Positions 22,686 to 35,389 of a stretch of 64,000 bases of DNA are shown one piece after another. Source of the DNA: Blastobasis lacticolella (taxonomy: Eukaryota; Arthropoda; Insecta; Lepidoptera; Blastobasidae); the NCBI GenBank assembly GCA_905147135.1, contig LR990044.1, positions 17,488,122-17,552,121 of the forward strand, given 5' to 3'. A program made the position numbers and the translations under genes. Numbering within the stretch: the stretch's first letter is position 1; each line of letters opens with the position of its first letter. The notes below the pieces were generated by a model. The model did not search any database, was not told the DNA's origin, and saw only the letters and a program-made list of their open reading frames with translations.

Positions 22686-23139
22686 AGCAGGACAATATAT
22701 TTCGTACTACGGGAAAAAAAAACACAATACGAACAATTATTGGCAAAAGTATTTGAAAATAACATTTCGCGGATTCAAACCTATGTCCCACGCCAGTGAT
22801 CCAGGTGGCAGTGTCAATCACTTCGCAACCTGGCTGTCCGAACTAAATTAAACTGTCTGTTATATCGGATATCTCAACCCGACACTGTTGCCAAAAAAGA
22901 TACAATTCAGTACGTTTAGACGTACGTTCGGGTTCAATAGTAGTATCTATTTCAATGAGCCGCATATAGTCCCATATAGAACAATAGCCCCATATAGATT
23001 AAAATAATGTTAGCGTCCTTAGAGCGCGGCATCTATGTGAATTTTTGAGCTGTTCTTGAAAACGTAAGTTTTTAGGAGGTACCTAAACAAGTATACGTAC
23101 GTCCCATGTGATGGTGGGTTTTGTACGTCTGCAACATGC
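22686..23139. other. Intergenic, nothing recognised
   Basis: No supported feature. Confidence 0.3.
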
Positions 23140-23316
23140 TACCGACTCCGTAAAAACCTTTAAAGACTGCCACAAACTTATCTGAACCAGTAACGGGGTC
23201 GCTGTTGTTGACATTTCAAAATGACGACACTAGTTCCAGTATTGACCCCCGGCTCAGATAAGTTTGTGGAACGTTACACCCTTCTTGAATAGCGCCATCT
23301 TGTACACTCTTGGGTA
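23140..23316 (-). mobile_element. Jockey 3' relic interrupted by a MITE
   Basis: The flanks read as the reverse complement of the Jockey C-terminus (CGACTCCGTAAAAACC on the left; CACCCTTCTTGAATAGCGCC on the right). The middle, 23170-23269, is a separate inverted-repeat element. Confidence 0.6.
23170..23269. mobile_element. 100-bp inverted-repeat MITE
   Basis: Terminal inverted repeats CCACAAACTTATCTGA and TCAGATAAGTTTGTGG (16 bp perfect), with weaker pairing further in (GGGGTC/GACCCC). No ORF. Inserted in a Jockey relic. Confidence 0.8.
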
Positions 23317-23533
23317 AAGAAATAATTTTCAAATTGAATGTAAAATTTAGGATGACTCACGCTACACTGTGCCGGGACCGAGCCGAGTCGTGACCGTATG
23401 TCGGTCAACTAATATCTCATACATTTTGTATGGACAAGCATATGCTGTTCCGAGGGGCAACCGAGTTGTCATGGCTCGGCCGCCACTCGGTTGCCGCTCG
23501 GTATAGCATGAGCGTGTCCATAAAAAATATATC

Positions 23534-23868
23534 CGACCTGGGTTCAGTTGGTTAACATGCCGGTCGCCACGCAGAGGTACCGGGTTCGATTCCCGGCCGA
23601 GCAGAAAATTAAATGATGAATATTAATTTCTCTGGGATCTGGGTGTGCATTTTTTTTATTATTAGCAATATCTAGGCTTGCATTTGACCTCAACTCACCT
23701 GATGGAAAGCGACGATGAGGTCGAACATTACAATTATGTACTGAGATAATAAAAAAAAAAATACACGTACGTAGTTTATTAGTTATCTAACATCCATAAC
23801 ACAAGCTTTGCTTACTTTGGGGCTAGATGGCGCTGTATGAATTTGTCCAAGCATTTGTTTTTAAATAT
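23534..23868 (+). repeat. SINE B copy with internal insertion
   Basis: The forward-oriented tRNA-like head begins CGACCTGGGTTCAGTTGG; box B is GGTTCGATTCC. The body ends AGATGGCGCTGTATGAATTT. Between 23650 and 23760 about 100 bp is extra and includes CATTTGACCTCAACTCACC, which resembles the reverse of the LINE C tail (see 62440-62645). Confidence 0.8.
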
Positions 23869-24929
23869 ATATAAGATATTATTTGATCGTGCTATAGCAT
23901 GCGTGCGTAGCATGAGACATCCTTTAACCACAGATATTCCAAAATGTCAAGAACATAGGGTACCAAAATATGGGCTCTGATATTATACCAAATCATTGAT
24001 AGATTGATAGATAATGGATGCTGGCCTTGTGCCACATCTATTATTATATATCACAGAATATGATTGTTTAAGGCCCTGTTTGCCTTAAAATTATAGTAAC
24101 AGAGATTCAAGTTTCCAGTCACGAATTAATTCAGAAAGTTTGATTTTGTTTAATGAAGTAGTCTATGAATTCTTATGTTTAACAAAATATATGTTAAATT
24201 TACCGCATCGTAGGATGACGCCAAAAGATATGGACGACATCGTTTTTTTTACAAATCTCTATTTAAAAATTTCATTGAAATCTCTGAACAGCCAAAAAAT
24301 GCTCAACAACTTTATGCAATCAGGTATGATAGGTATGTATTAATAGTACAAGAGCATAAATGTATTATCACTTCAAGAAAAATTTCCTTTGCCACTACCA
24401 GCGACATTCACGGCATTTGGTGCACCTTTAGCCAAAATCAGTTTGCCAAAAGAAGGGAGAATTAGCTCCCTTATGCCCAAAAGACTCGTCCTTTACCTCC
24501 AGGGTATGTTTTATATAACAAAAAAAATTATTCATAAATGGTATAAAAACCTTTTAACAACCACACAGTAGTGCAAAGGAATATAATCCTTAAGGTGATC
24601 ATGCACTTATTCTCTTGTACTGTACAACAGACTATGTCTAAGTAAACATAACCTACCCACATTCAGTTCTACTACATTAGCCAGCAGCCAGCCGCTACAT
24701 ATACAGCAGTAATTGAATATTATCACCGCACGATGCGTACGTACTCCTACATTATGCGATACAAGGGCCATTTGAGTTAATCGGCGATTGACCTCGTCCC
24801 AGGCACGATACGCCACGGTTCATGTAAATTCATACAAGATTACATACAGATTAAAATGAACCACCCCGATAACGTCCTTCGTAGATTTATGTATGTGATG
24901 CTGTGGATTACGTTGCAGTGTATAATTCA
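23869..24929. other. Intergenic, nothing recognised
   Basis: Open frames of 60-69 codons on both strands have no recognisable motif. I cannot exclude a small exon near 24140-24560 but nothing supports one. Confidence 0.3.
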
Positions 24930-25500
24930 TAGCAACTAGGTCTCCGCATGAATATGGACTAAACCAAAGTCGTGATGGTGGCTCACGTCCATCCGGAACC
25001 TGTCATGGCAAATAGCATTCACATTTACCTTCAAGCTGTTTCTGAATACACATACCTGGAGCAAATCTTGCAGTCACACAGAAACAATCAAGAGGGGTTT
25101 TGTCTGGGCTGGGTGGCAATAGGAAACGTCACCCATACCACAATGCCTAAAAACTAGTTTTCAATCCGTGCGTGCGTAGATACTGCATGTCATGACTTAC
25201 GGTGCCAAAGTGGACACCTACAGTACAGTAGCTCGTTCACCAGTTCAAGGTTCAGCGTGCTATGGAACGTGCTATGCTTGAAGTCTCTCTGAAGACAAAA
25301 TTAGACCACAGAAAATCAGTTATTCACATAGCGCACAGAATTAGTAGTCTGAAGTGGCAGTGGTCTGGTCATATTACTGTCGGAAAATCGAGAACCGGTA
25401 GGGTAAACGAGTTCTTGAGCGGAGATCACAACTCAGTAAACGTAATGTAGGGCGGCTTCCGGCAAGACGGATGCTGCATGCGACAAGCCGAGGAAAGTAT
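24930..25500 (+). mobile_element. Decayed RTE-type LINE fragment
   Basis: Frameshifted translation tracks the RTE C-terminal half: LRMNMDQTKVVMVAHVHPEP, YTYLEQILQSHRNNQEG, MERAMLEVSLKTKL, RISSLKWQWSGHI. Clearly older than the 3781-5082 copy, with multiple stops and replacements. Confidence 0.75.
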
Positions 25501-25830
25501 GCATTGGCACTTATTGGAAAGCGGAAACTAATCAATACAAAGTTATCATCTTGTCGCCGGTCTTTGAGTGAAACATCACACATCCACTGCAACATCTACA
25601 ATTCTATCACGCACAGCTCTAGCTAGTGCGAGATACGAGTGTAAGGGATAATTAATATCATGACGTTAATGTCCCGGTTCCTGATCTGCCAAATCATGGG
25701 GACACCATGATTTGGCAGATCAGGTAATTACAATTGAGCGACTGCCATCTGACCTCCGTGACCCTGTTTACAGGGGAACCTGACTAGATTGGATCACAGT
25801 TACAAATAGGTTCTGATCAGCACCATTTTT
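25500..25830 (-). repeat. SINE A with extended 3' partner sequence and foldback
   Basis: 25660-25815 is SINE A body in reverse orientation, rearranged by a perfect inverted duplication (25680-25724). The adjoining 25500-25655 matches, in reverse, the sequence following the SINE A copy at 40902-41165 (CACTAGCTAGAGCTGTGCG, TTTCACTCAAAGACCG), so the two were copied together. Confidence 0.65.
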
Positions 25831-26671
25831 AACGTTAGCATTATAAAATTACAATTGTGTATCGAAGACTTTACTCACACAATACGATATTTTTATAATC
25901 AAGCCACTGCATTTTGTTTAAGTTTTATTTTAAAAGTTTGTTCCAGCTACTTCTTCTGCGCGTAAATTTATAAAAAAGACAATTTAACTTTCTATGATTG
26001 AAATAATTTTTTTTTGCAAATACTACTACTTCACAAAGCGTTAACAGCTCTCTGAAATATTATAAATAAAAACTATTTCAATTGCGACTATAAACAATAT
26101 GCAAAAACTACATTAAAATAGTGGAGTTAGAAGTCGTCGTTTTGCAGAAATAAAACGGTCACAAGACATTTCTCGGGCAATTTTTCTTCGTTCTTTAATT
26201 AGAGTAAGTAAACATATTTCACAAAGCTGAAGAGCCCTAACCGTCCAGACGAAGATTTAATGAGAAAAGGAATTTCTATTGTAAGTACGACAATTGGAAG
26301 CAATTATTTTTTCATAACAAATACCTGGTTTGCTCAAGGTACAATACCCAGAAAGTCGTATGTCTCCTAATTGTCTTGATTGTAATTTGTATGAAACTGC
26401 CCAAGTGCCTACTTCATATTTTCTTTCTTTCTTTTTCTCTTTCTATCTGCAGGAACCATTTTAGCTAGATTTTTCTTATGCGTGCGGCTAACTAATGGCT
26501 AAATGAAGGGCTATTGTAATTTGTTTCCCAAACAATACAACCTGGACTCTTACAAGGCCGGACTAAATACACTGTTTCTAGTAAGGCATCCCTCTTCTTC
26601 TGCGTCGTCGCTTTTAAACATACTTTAAAACAACATATTTACGTATTTCTTTTTTTCACTTGTGTATTAAT
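25831..26671. other. Intergenic, nothing recognised
   Basis: AT-rich, no supported gene. Confidence 0.3.
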
Positions 26672-26740
26672 AACTACAATCGACCCGCCTCGGCTTCGCA
26701 CCTTAACAAACTGTCCAACTAAGCCTTCCTTACAAATAAC
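26672..26740 (-). mobile_element. Helitron-like terminal scrap
   Basis: Holds CGACCCGCCTCGGCTTCGCA, the reverse of the terminal region found at 50839-51010. Confidence 0.4.
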
Positions 26741-26762
26741 TTTATTTATGTGTGACTGAATG

Positions 26763-26885
26763 TGTAACCATGATCCAATTTGGTCAGGTTTCCCTATTAA
26801 CACGGTCACGGAGGTCAAATGGCAGTCGCTCCACTGTATTTATCCAATCTGCCAAATCTTGGAGCTCTCGCGTACGAGATCGTTA
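26763..26885 (+). repeat. SINE A, partial
   Basis: Forward-oriented body piece: CCATGATCCAATTTGGTCAG, CACGGAGGTCAAATGGCAGT. Head missing. Confidence 0.65.
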
Positions 26886-26924
26886 AACTAGGGTAACATT
26901 AAATACCTACGTTGACTAGGCTGA

Positions 26925-27020
26925 TCCTAGACAAGTATACTCCATCTTCGGCTGCCTCGTCGCTCACCACCAGGCAAGATTGCGGTCAAATGCCTCGCAA
27001 GTCTAATATTTAGAAAAGAA
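26925..27020 (+). mobile_element. LINE C 3'-end fragment
   Basis: Encodes [11 protein letters not shown] followed by the 3' UTR word GGTCAAATGCCT. Same terminus as 62440-62645, 46055-46175 and 47843-48085. Confidence 0.65.
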
Positions 27021-27639
27021 AAAAATACTGGCTATACAACACTAAACCCTGGTACCCATAGTTACTCTAGACTTCATGAGACCGAACCGTACTATTTATT
27101 ACGAAAAATACGCTAAAGTAAATAAGACATTACACGTGATAGGTACAAATTGTACCTACATCTCATTTCAACCCATCCGTAAAATATGTAACCAAGTAAG
27201 CCTTAGTGAAATCAAATTTGCCTCCGCTCCGTCAGCAAAACAGCTCAGGAGAACCCTTTAAAATATTTTACAGGAAAGTATCTTATGTTTCAGGGGAACT
27301 TTATTGGATTCAATACAGATGAAAGTTTCACCGGGGTGGAAACAAGCCCGTGTTTACTGGGAATATCGTCTGTCCCTTTCAGTTGCACAGGCGAGCTTAT
27401 TTAGCGAGTGTGTTATATTTATGAAGCTTATTAAATTAAATATCTTAGTGTTTTTCTTTGTATGTCACTTTTGGCAAAGAAATTAGTGACTTCTTTATAG
27501 TCTATTATTTTCTTTGTATTTTTATATAGTACTTTTATATGCCACATGAGCTACAAACATTTCTGTCTCTCTCTTTCATTCATATATAATCAGTTGTTTA
27601 TAGTAGTCAAGAAAGAGATGACAATGCATCTTTGTTTTA
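27021..27639. other. Intergenic, nothing recognised
   Basis: Short frames of 60-61 codons without motif. Confidence 0.3.
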
Positions 27640-27900
27640 TATACATGGGGTTCATCAAAAGGCATGTCTACAGGTGGCCTCTCTTTAGGCTGCAGATGTC
27701 CTGGACGACGGTGGCCACTTTTCATCAGATGGACCGTCCGTCCGTTTGCGTCCTTCTTTTTTTTCTACATCCCTCCTACATCTTACTCATAGGCCGGCAA
27801 CGCATTCGCGACAACTCTGGTGTAGCGAATGTCCATTGGCGACGGTGATATCTTAGCATCATGTGACCTGCTTGCTTATTTGCCGCCTTCTTATGTATAA
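27640..27900 (+). repeat. LINE 3'-end-type repeat
   Basis: Contains AGGCCGGCAACGCATTCGCG, then GTCCATTGGCGACGGTGAT and TGCTTGCTTATTTGCC. This arrangement is a common 3' terminus of lepidopteran LINEs. The upstream part is unassigned. Confidence 0.5.
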
Positions 27901-27921
27901 AAGAACATAGCTTCTGTACCT

Positions 27922-28345
27922 ACATAATATAAAACAAAGTCGTTTTAGACCGTCTGTCCCAATGTCCGGATGTATATATGTATGTTTAGATATTTTCAAC
28001 TACGCAACGGATTTTAATGCAGTTTTGAACAATATATAGAGTGATAGATAGATAGATAGATGTATCCGGGCCATTTACCGCATTCAGGCGAACTCGCGCC
28101 CATTTTGCGTGGATATGGTATACTCCAAGATACCCTATTGTTCCTGCCATCCCAACTCCTCCAGGAAACGCAGCAATCCTTTTAGCTTTGCAAACGTCTC
28201 TGGAAGGGTTTGTGGTTGTCCGAGATGCTCATGCCTATAGAGTGATTCAAGAGGAAAGTTTATAACCAAGAAAAAAGGGTAGGTCCACCTACTTTACCCC
28301 TGTAAAGTAGGTGTACGCGAACGGAGTCACGCCGGATCCACTCGT
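27922..28345 (+). mobile_element. Helitron-like element with internal expansion
   Basis: Opens with TATAAAACAAAGTCGTTTTA and ACTACGCAACGGATTTTAAT, and ends GAACGGAGTCACGCCGGATC plus CTCGT (decayed CTAGT). Same layout as 61503-61705, but with about 150 bp extra that includes a GATA tandem run near 28041-28062, and a 12-bp foldback at 28286-28313. Confidence 0.5.
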
Positions 28346-30877
28346 TCTACATAAAACATGTCTGTTACAGGCGGTTGAAACAGACCTACTTTATTCATTT
28401 TTGGAAAATATTCCCCCAGTGCCATTCGCCCCGGACCAAAAGCCCGTCATCTAAAAGCGTAAAAGCGATTACATTACGTAAAGGCGTCAGAGAATAAAAA
28501 GGAACGCTAAAGGGGGATTTTGGCACCGCCGCCTTTGCGAACAAATGAGGCATAACTTGATGTCACCATCCCGTTCTGAATTTAGGATAATTCGGCGCAT
28601 TTTCAGTTGGAGCCGTATATTCGATATCCGGTCGTCTATTATCTGTCTTTCAGGGGTTTTTTCTAAATTTTGATGTAATTTTGTCGACATTTTTTAGTCA
28701 GGTCACTGAGCAGCTCACCTCATGGAACTTAGTAAGGCGCCCCTAATACCGGTGATTCATGCACTTAAGTTTTATATGACAAAAATGGGGAATGGCAGAT
28801 GTGGCAGACTCTTAGGACTTATACTAGTATTTACAATAGCGTAAACAATGCGAAGTAAGATACTTCTGACATCGAATTCCTAAGTGAATGCATTGCGTTT
28901 AATGCAACTCTATGTTTGGTCAATTTCGTTCATTTTGACCAATGATATTGGCATGGTGCATAACTGGAGCCTCGACCTATAGAGAATGTACACTGTCAAT
29001 CGGTCACAACTCTATAGAAATGACTCAATGCCTTAGATACAAAAAGCTATACATTAATATAACCAAGGCCACCAAATTTGACAATGGAGTGGTATTTGAC
29101 AACTTATAGCCATCCCTTTTGGACACGTTTTAAGCACCATTAAAAAAAGAAACAAAATATAGTAAGTTACGTCTATTGTGAGTAGGCTCCTTCTATGCCT
29201 CTATGACCATTTTTTTTTATTTTTACCGGACGTAAAAGTCTATCAAGTTTTGTCATTTGGAACACTAGAGCGTTTGCGCGCACATAAGACATCCTAATAA
29301 CGTTTCTGAATACGGGTGTTATAAGTTATTGCTTGGCGGCAGAAATAGTTGCGGTACTACCCATCCTCAGGCTAAATAAGTCTGATACCGATTACTACTA
29401 CTAATGTCTATTACACGATATTTTAACACAATAGCAAGTATTTCGCACAAAAATAGATAAAGGTAAAGAGGTACACAGCCCGGTGACATGTTTGACAGAG
29501 TGCTGTGTCTGGAATAGGGATATTTTTAGATTACTATACTGAAACAACAATGTCCCTCAAATAACCGTCTGCCTTCGGGAATTTGCCATACATTTTCATT
29601 TATATTAATGCATGCAACGAACCAAAGCTGAGCTGAAAACAAATTACATTTCGGCGAAACTTTTAAACTTTTTAATCCGCTAGGTTTATTTTTTGGAAGG
29701 GGAGCGAAGTCGACAGCTGCATAGGAATTGTCGGAAAGTGTTCATTTCGCAGTGCTCAGTGCCACAGGTGCCGTTTCGGGGAACACTCTCGCTCGCCTCT
29801 TCTTTCCGCTTTTTCTATTCGCTTAATTTAATTGCCATCGTGATAACCTAATCAAATTCCACCGGCCAGCTCCAAGCAAACATTGTGCGGTCCGGATATT
29901 AAAATTTAGAGGACAGTAAATTTTCAAATTGAGGGGTGGTTTGTGTATTTTTTCCTTTTACGGAATTGGCATCGTATTTTTCCGACTCTTTTGAAGTTGG
30001 GTATCGGTACGACGTATCTCTGTGGACGAAATTAAATTTCATTATTTACATAATATAAACAGAGGAAAATTCTCTACATTCTTCAGTGCCTGCGAGCACG
30101 TGTATTGTTAGCGTATTGAAGAAGCCTTTGAGGGCTTCGATTTGGATATTTCACTCCAGCTTTCAGATTATTTTGTAAATATCTTCGGCGAGGGTTCGGC
30201 GATCATCGCCCGCGGCGGTCGCCCCATACAAATATTTGATTCGAGCCCTATGCAAACCCCTTGCTGTTTGCTCGTAGTCAGCTCGCCACGCCACAGAGCC
30301 GTCCTGTGTGCTCTGCGGGTTTTATTTTGACCTGCCTATGGTGCCTACATAGCGCATGTAGATGCCCTAGTTTTGTACAAGTTCAGTACTCATTTTTGAC
30401 GTTGGATGACCTGTGTCGCGCAGTTAGCTGTACCTATAGAGGACTCCCAGTTGGGTAGAAACATAATTATCTTTTATAGATCTATCCTTCTATTTGCTGT
30501 AAAGAGGATTAGGCGGACCTCAGGGCCCTGGTGTACCACTCGGGAGCGCAACCGGAACTTAACGCCAGGATAATGTTGATGTTGAGGAGAAAAGCAGAGG
30601 ATAGAATGGAGGAATGGAGTTTAGGAGCCGACGCGCGAAGGCGCGGAAGATTGTGCAGTAGAATTAGCCCGCTAAGTATATAACTTCAATTTCTTCTATA
30701 CCTTGAGATATTTTACAGGGCTTTCACATTAGACCCACCACAATCCGTCCCCTTCCCTTCTTTTTTGATCACTACATCACAATCACGCCGTGTGCCCCGA
30801 ACTCGGTTGTCGTTTTCAACGCCAACGTGTGCAAACAAAACAATTTTTTATTACTATCTTCTACTCTACAATATATC
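28346..30877. other. Long intergenic stretch, nothing recognised
   Basis: About 2.5 kb with no repeat family that I can match inside the window. Open frames of 62-67 codons (28487-28690 minus; 30142-30458 plus) carry no motif. Either unique sequence, possibly intronic or regulatory, or an old repeat. Confidence 0.35.
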
Positions 30878-31137
30878 ATAATAAATAATAATAAATATGG
30901 TTGGACAAATTCATACAGAGCCAAGGACAGCGCAAGTAGCATCGCGCAAGTAAGTAAAGCTTGTGTTATGGGTGTTAGATAACTGATAAACTACTTATAC
31001 CATTTTTTATGCATTTTTATTATTCATAGTACAACGAGACCCGTAACAGAAATTAACATTAACCATTTCAATTTCTGAATCGAACCTGGGACCTCTGCGT
31101 GGCAGACGGGCAACCAACTGAACCACTCAGTTCGTCT
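30878..31137 (-). repeat. SINE B copy
   Basis: Near full length: AATAAATAATAATAAATATGG tail side, body, TAACAGAAATTAACATTAACC, and a decayed tRNA-like head ending CCACTCAGTTCGTC. Confidence 0.8.
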
Positions 31138-34074
31138 ACTCGATGCAACTAGTAAACGAATGGTGCTGTAGCCATATCTATCAGACAATAAAATCGATAG
31201 CTCAGAATAGAGCAATTTGGAGATAGCAGCGACAGAGGGCTAGCCCCCTTAATTATAATTATAATCTTCTTACAATGGAAACCGATTGCGCTGTGTCACA
31301 AAGTCTTAAAACAATCCGAATCCGAATTACCGAATTTATTAAAACCTGCTGATAAAAATATATATGTAACATTCACTAGTACGTTTATTATATCACGTTT
31401 TTGGCAATAGCTATAACTACCTGCAATATATTGTAAGTAAAATATTCATAAAAGTAAGAATTCCACCTCTTTGAACCCACATAAAGCACGTGCATGTATA
31501 AAACTACTGAGCTAAATTTCAAATTAATAAAGTTGCGTGGAAGCTATCGCTAATCCATTTGCAGTATTGTTCTTGCATACTAGGATATACAAGATAACGT
31601 TATATTCAAATCCAAGATCATAGCGTATTTGTTTATAAAATTTCCATATGTAAACTTTGTAGTACAACCAATTTACGACTACGCGACCAAACCAAACACA
31701 AAAACGTCCGGTTCCTCCCTTTTATTTTACCTACATCAAATCGGTGAGGCGAAACAAAGGCGAAACGAAGTGTCTCATGATACCTAATACCTTAAGGGAT
31801 TTGGAACCGTGGGTCTCCATAAGCGAGCCATCAGCCGGAATGGGCAGTCAATATGGCCGTGATATCGCGCCCCTTTCAAAAAATCTGAATAATCACATTC
31901 CCATTTTCGATATGAAAGGGGGATCAGACTCGTAATCCGTAATAACACGAGTGCATACGAAAATGCACCCTCACGCAGCATTAGCCGCCATCCATTTACA
32001 GTATTATCAGCCCTACGCATCCTACAACGAGCATTATATTGGCAGGGTGGAAACACAGGGGGAAATAGTAGCGGCGGGTACGCCAGGTACATTTTTAATT
32101 TTGGATATATTGGAGCACTGATGTTAACATAATGTCCAGACATTCTAAATGGAATACCTTCCTCAGATTGATCTTGGTTTCATATTGAATATTTAATCCC
32201 GGTCAAATGAAGGTTACGGATAATCTTACATATAGTTCGTGCGAAATGCATTGGCAATAGCCGAAATTGATCTCTCGCCCAGAACTCATTTGTAAGCGGT
32301 CGATGCGATAGCTGTAACACAAGATAGGTAAGAAATAGAAAAGTATACAGTTCTCATGTTTTTTATTATTATTTATTTATATTTGAATTACAAATGTGAC
32401 TCAACCCTCGATGCGACCGGCTCTTGAGATGATTTATAAAAATACATGAAAACTGTATAACTAAAGAAAGGCTTAAATGCCTTCTTTGTTGTCGAGTATC
32501 TCCTTAAATTAGAAAAAGTCCTTAGCATCAATCCTGAACAAACCGAATCTACCATGTAATTCCGACAAACGAAATGTAACGTAGCAACTGTTTGGCATGA
32601 TCTCGTCCACAAAGTAGAAGAGCTTGCCACAACCTGCATGCAAGGCGAACGGGTTGGACATCGCAGTTTTGAAAACTATAAATATTAACCTTGTCGTAGT
32701 AGTAAGTCTCTTTAATATCGACTAGTCGAGACAAGAAGGCTTTTTATCAGTTATAACAAATGCTGTATCACCGAAATACTGCTAAGATTGAGACTGTTAA
32801 CTTATAAAATACGTTAATGACAAATATAATGAAATGGCTATGAAATAATTCATAATGATTTATTATTATTATTAGTTTTTTGACATTGTTGTTATACTAT
32901 ACTACTATACTATATACATATGGCATACTTATTTTCATGAATTATCGTTATGACATGGATTAATATTATATCAGATTAAAATTATTTATATGTGTTAGAC
33001 AAGTCAAATTTTGTATGTAGTAGTTATTATTCACAATCTACAGCTAAAGGTTTTTTCAGCGTTATGTTGTGAAGTTCATAAGTGTTTCCTCGAAACCTAA
33101 ATTTTGAACTTTAACTTAAATATTATTGCAAGAGAAGAATATCGACCTTACTTTATGACGTGCAACTGAACTTCAAACTTAGCGTCACAAAGCAGATTCC
33201 TTTCGAGTTTACATTCGACGTTCCCGTCCCAACTACTCCACAATACGTACACTTACTCTGGAAAGGAAATCGTTTATAAATAAACACATTAGCGTGAAAG
33301 CCGGATTTGAGGGCGCTGGCAAAAGTTTCCAGATTCATCGCCCCATATGACGTCATATGGTGGATTAGGTCATTTCTGCTGTTGTGGGTTCGACGCCCGG
33401 AATTAGAAAGGAAGTTGGGGCAATAATATAATGATTGCTATTAAACTACTTAAATGGGTAACGCGTTTGGTAAGTTAGGTAACCCTTGGACTGTGGCAGA
33501 AGCCGGAAAATATCGCTAGGATGATGATGGCTTTAGATACATTCCTTTTTTCTTTTTGTTGTGGTCGAAAGGAAGCAATCACAGATGACTCATAATCTTA
33601 CACGTTAGTTTGGCACCGAAGTGCTGGTCAAGTCTGAAAGAAAATTACTCTTCCTTCTGTGTGAAATTGTCCACGAATTTCATTACTTTATTAGACAGCA
33701 TTTCATCTTTTAAGATAAAATTATGATGATGATGATAATTATGATTTTATCTTTGAAGTCCCGTGGTTATTAGGTGGAGCTGCCAGGGGCGGCCTTAACG
33801 GTTACGAGGTCCTTGTCCTTCGCGAAAACTATATGAATCGAAAGTATTTATTATTTCTGAGAAGTCATTCAATTCTTCTACAAGTAGGTACCATTATAGA
33901 GATATGCAACTAATAAAACTAGCTAAAATAAATGAATGAGTGAGCGCAGCGAGTTCAGACTATTTTATGAAAAATAGCTTAAAGTATGTAGGTGTGGCAT
34001 GAATGACTCGAGGACCTATTAATGGTCATTTTCCCCTATAAAACCTTAGTAAAAAATAAAAATAATCATATTTT
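31138..34074. other. Long intergenic stretch, nothing recognised
   Basis: No supported gene. A 119-codon minus-strand frame at 31784-32143 has no recognised domain and lies in otherwise non-coding-looking sequence. Confidence 0.35.
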
Positions 34075-34453
34075 TGGCGTTAATGTCCCGGTTGTACTCT
34101 CGAGCACGAGGGCCCGGGGTCCGCCTTGACCATGATGCAGGATCTGGCGATCAGGCAATAATAAATAAATAAATATATTCGTGGACAAATTCAATTAAAG
34201 TGGAGCGACTACCATATGACCTCCGTAGCCCTGCCAGAGCAGACCAGAGAAACCTGACCAGATTGGATCATGGTTATAAATTCAGTTGCCTGAATTTGCA
34301 GTTTTCATCACGATGTTTTTCCTCACCTTAAAAGCATCATTTAATTAATGTACATAACTCGGAAAAGAGTCATTAGTACATGGCCGCAGCTGGATTCGAA
34401 CCCGGTACCTCTCGCTTACGTGTCGAATACCCAACCGCTCGGCCAGCGACGCT
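34075..34453 (-). repeat. SINE A copy carrying a SINE B tail
   Basis: SINE A in reverse orientation from the GGCGTTAATGTCCCGGTTG end to the head (GGATTCGAACCCGGTACC; GGCCAGCGACGCTC). At about 34158-34195 an extra AATAAATAAATAAATATATT plus GTGGACAAATTCA is a very short 3' piece of SINE B. Confidence 0.85.
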
Positions 34454-34596
34454 CTATAGAAGCTGGAGTAACTGTAACAAAATTACCTGACTCTCGACGA
34501 TTACCCTGCTCGCCACCCCCTAAGGCCGCTCCTAAAAACATTATTTAAATTACAGAGCTAGGCTAGAGACAACAGCGCCACTCTTCAAAGGTACTA

Positions 34597-34767
34597 AGGT
34601 TTTGTCTGGAGAGTACAACATGGAGTTCTTCAAGAACGGGGTGAAAAGGTTTTTACGGGGTCGGCAACGCGCGGGTGATGCCCCTGGTTTTGCAAACATT
34701 CATAGGCTGCGGTGACTGCTGACCATCAGGCCGTAAGCTTGTTTGCCACCTGTGTGGTATAAAAAAA
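34597..34767 (+). mobile_element. Jockey-like LINE 3' end
   Basis: Encodes SGEYNMEFFKNGVKRFLRGR, then ...NIHRLR-stop, then AGCTTGTTTGCCACC and an A-rich tail. Severely 5'-truncated. Confidence 0.8.
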
Positions 34768-35389
34768 TGTTGAAACAGATTAAAATAGTTTCTGAGACAT
34801 TAAAAAAAACATCGTTTTAATCAAATTTTTTTACTACGAAAAGCATCCCCATCTCTGAGATCCCCTATGAGATATATCCTATAAAGAGACATAACCGTTT
34901 ACACTACACATGTCTCATAGTGATACAGTTACGGACATATTTCGTCGTCCGAGCATTCGGCACATGTGCGCTCCCCTTAATAAAACCCCCCAATATGTTT
35001 GCGATATATTTGACAAGTCGCGTTTACTTTAGGAACTGCTAGCGAAGATGGAGGCTGCATTTTGGGAAAAGAGACTTTTTATGCGAGTTTTTATAGATTA
35101 GGATTAACTTTAAAAGTAAGCTCCGATACCCGTATTCACAAACAATACTTACCTTATAGAATTAAAAAACCTTTTTGACACAAGTTCCGCTATAATTAAA
35201 ATAAACTTAATATATTGCGACCAGTTTCGAATATTTCGAATCAGGCAAGACAGATTGCCTGATGATCATTCATTTCTTGGAAAAAAGTTGTTTGATTCTT
35301 TCATACAATCGAGTTCTGTCTAGATTGACCATGCGGCACTAACATAAATCTAGACACTACTTACATTTATAATACGGACGACGCTAACA
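34768..35389. other. Intergenic, nothing recognised
   Basis: No supported feature. Confidence 0.3.

Noticed and set aside
31784..32143. 119-codon minus-strand ORF
   Set aside because: No recognised domain, low-complexity hydrophobic/Pro patches, no supporting neighbours; likely chance.
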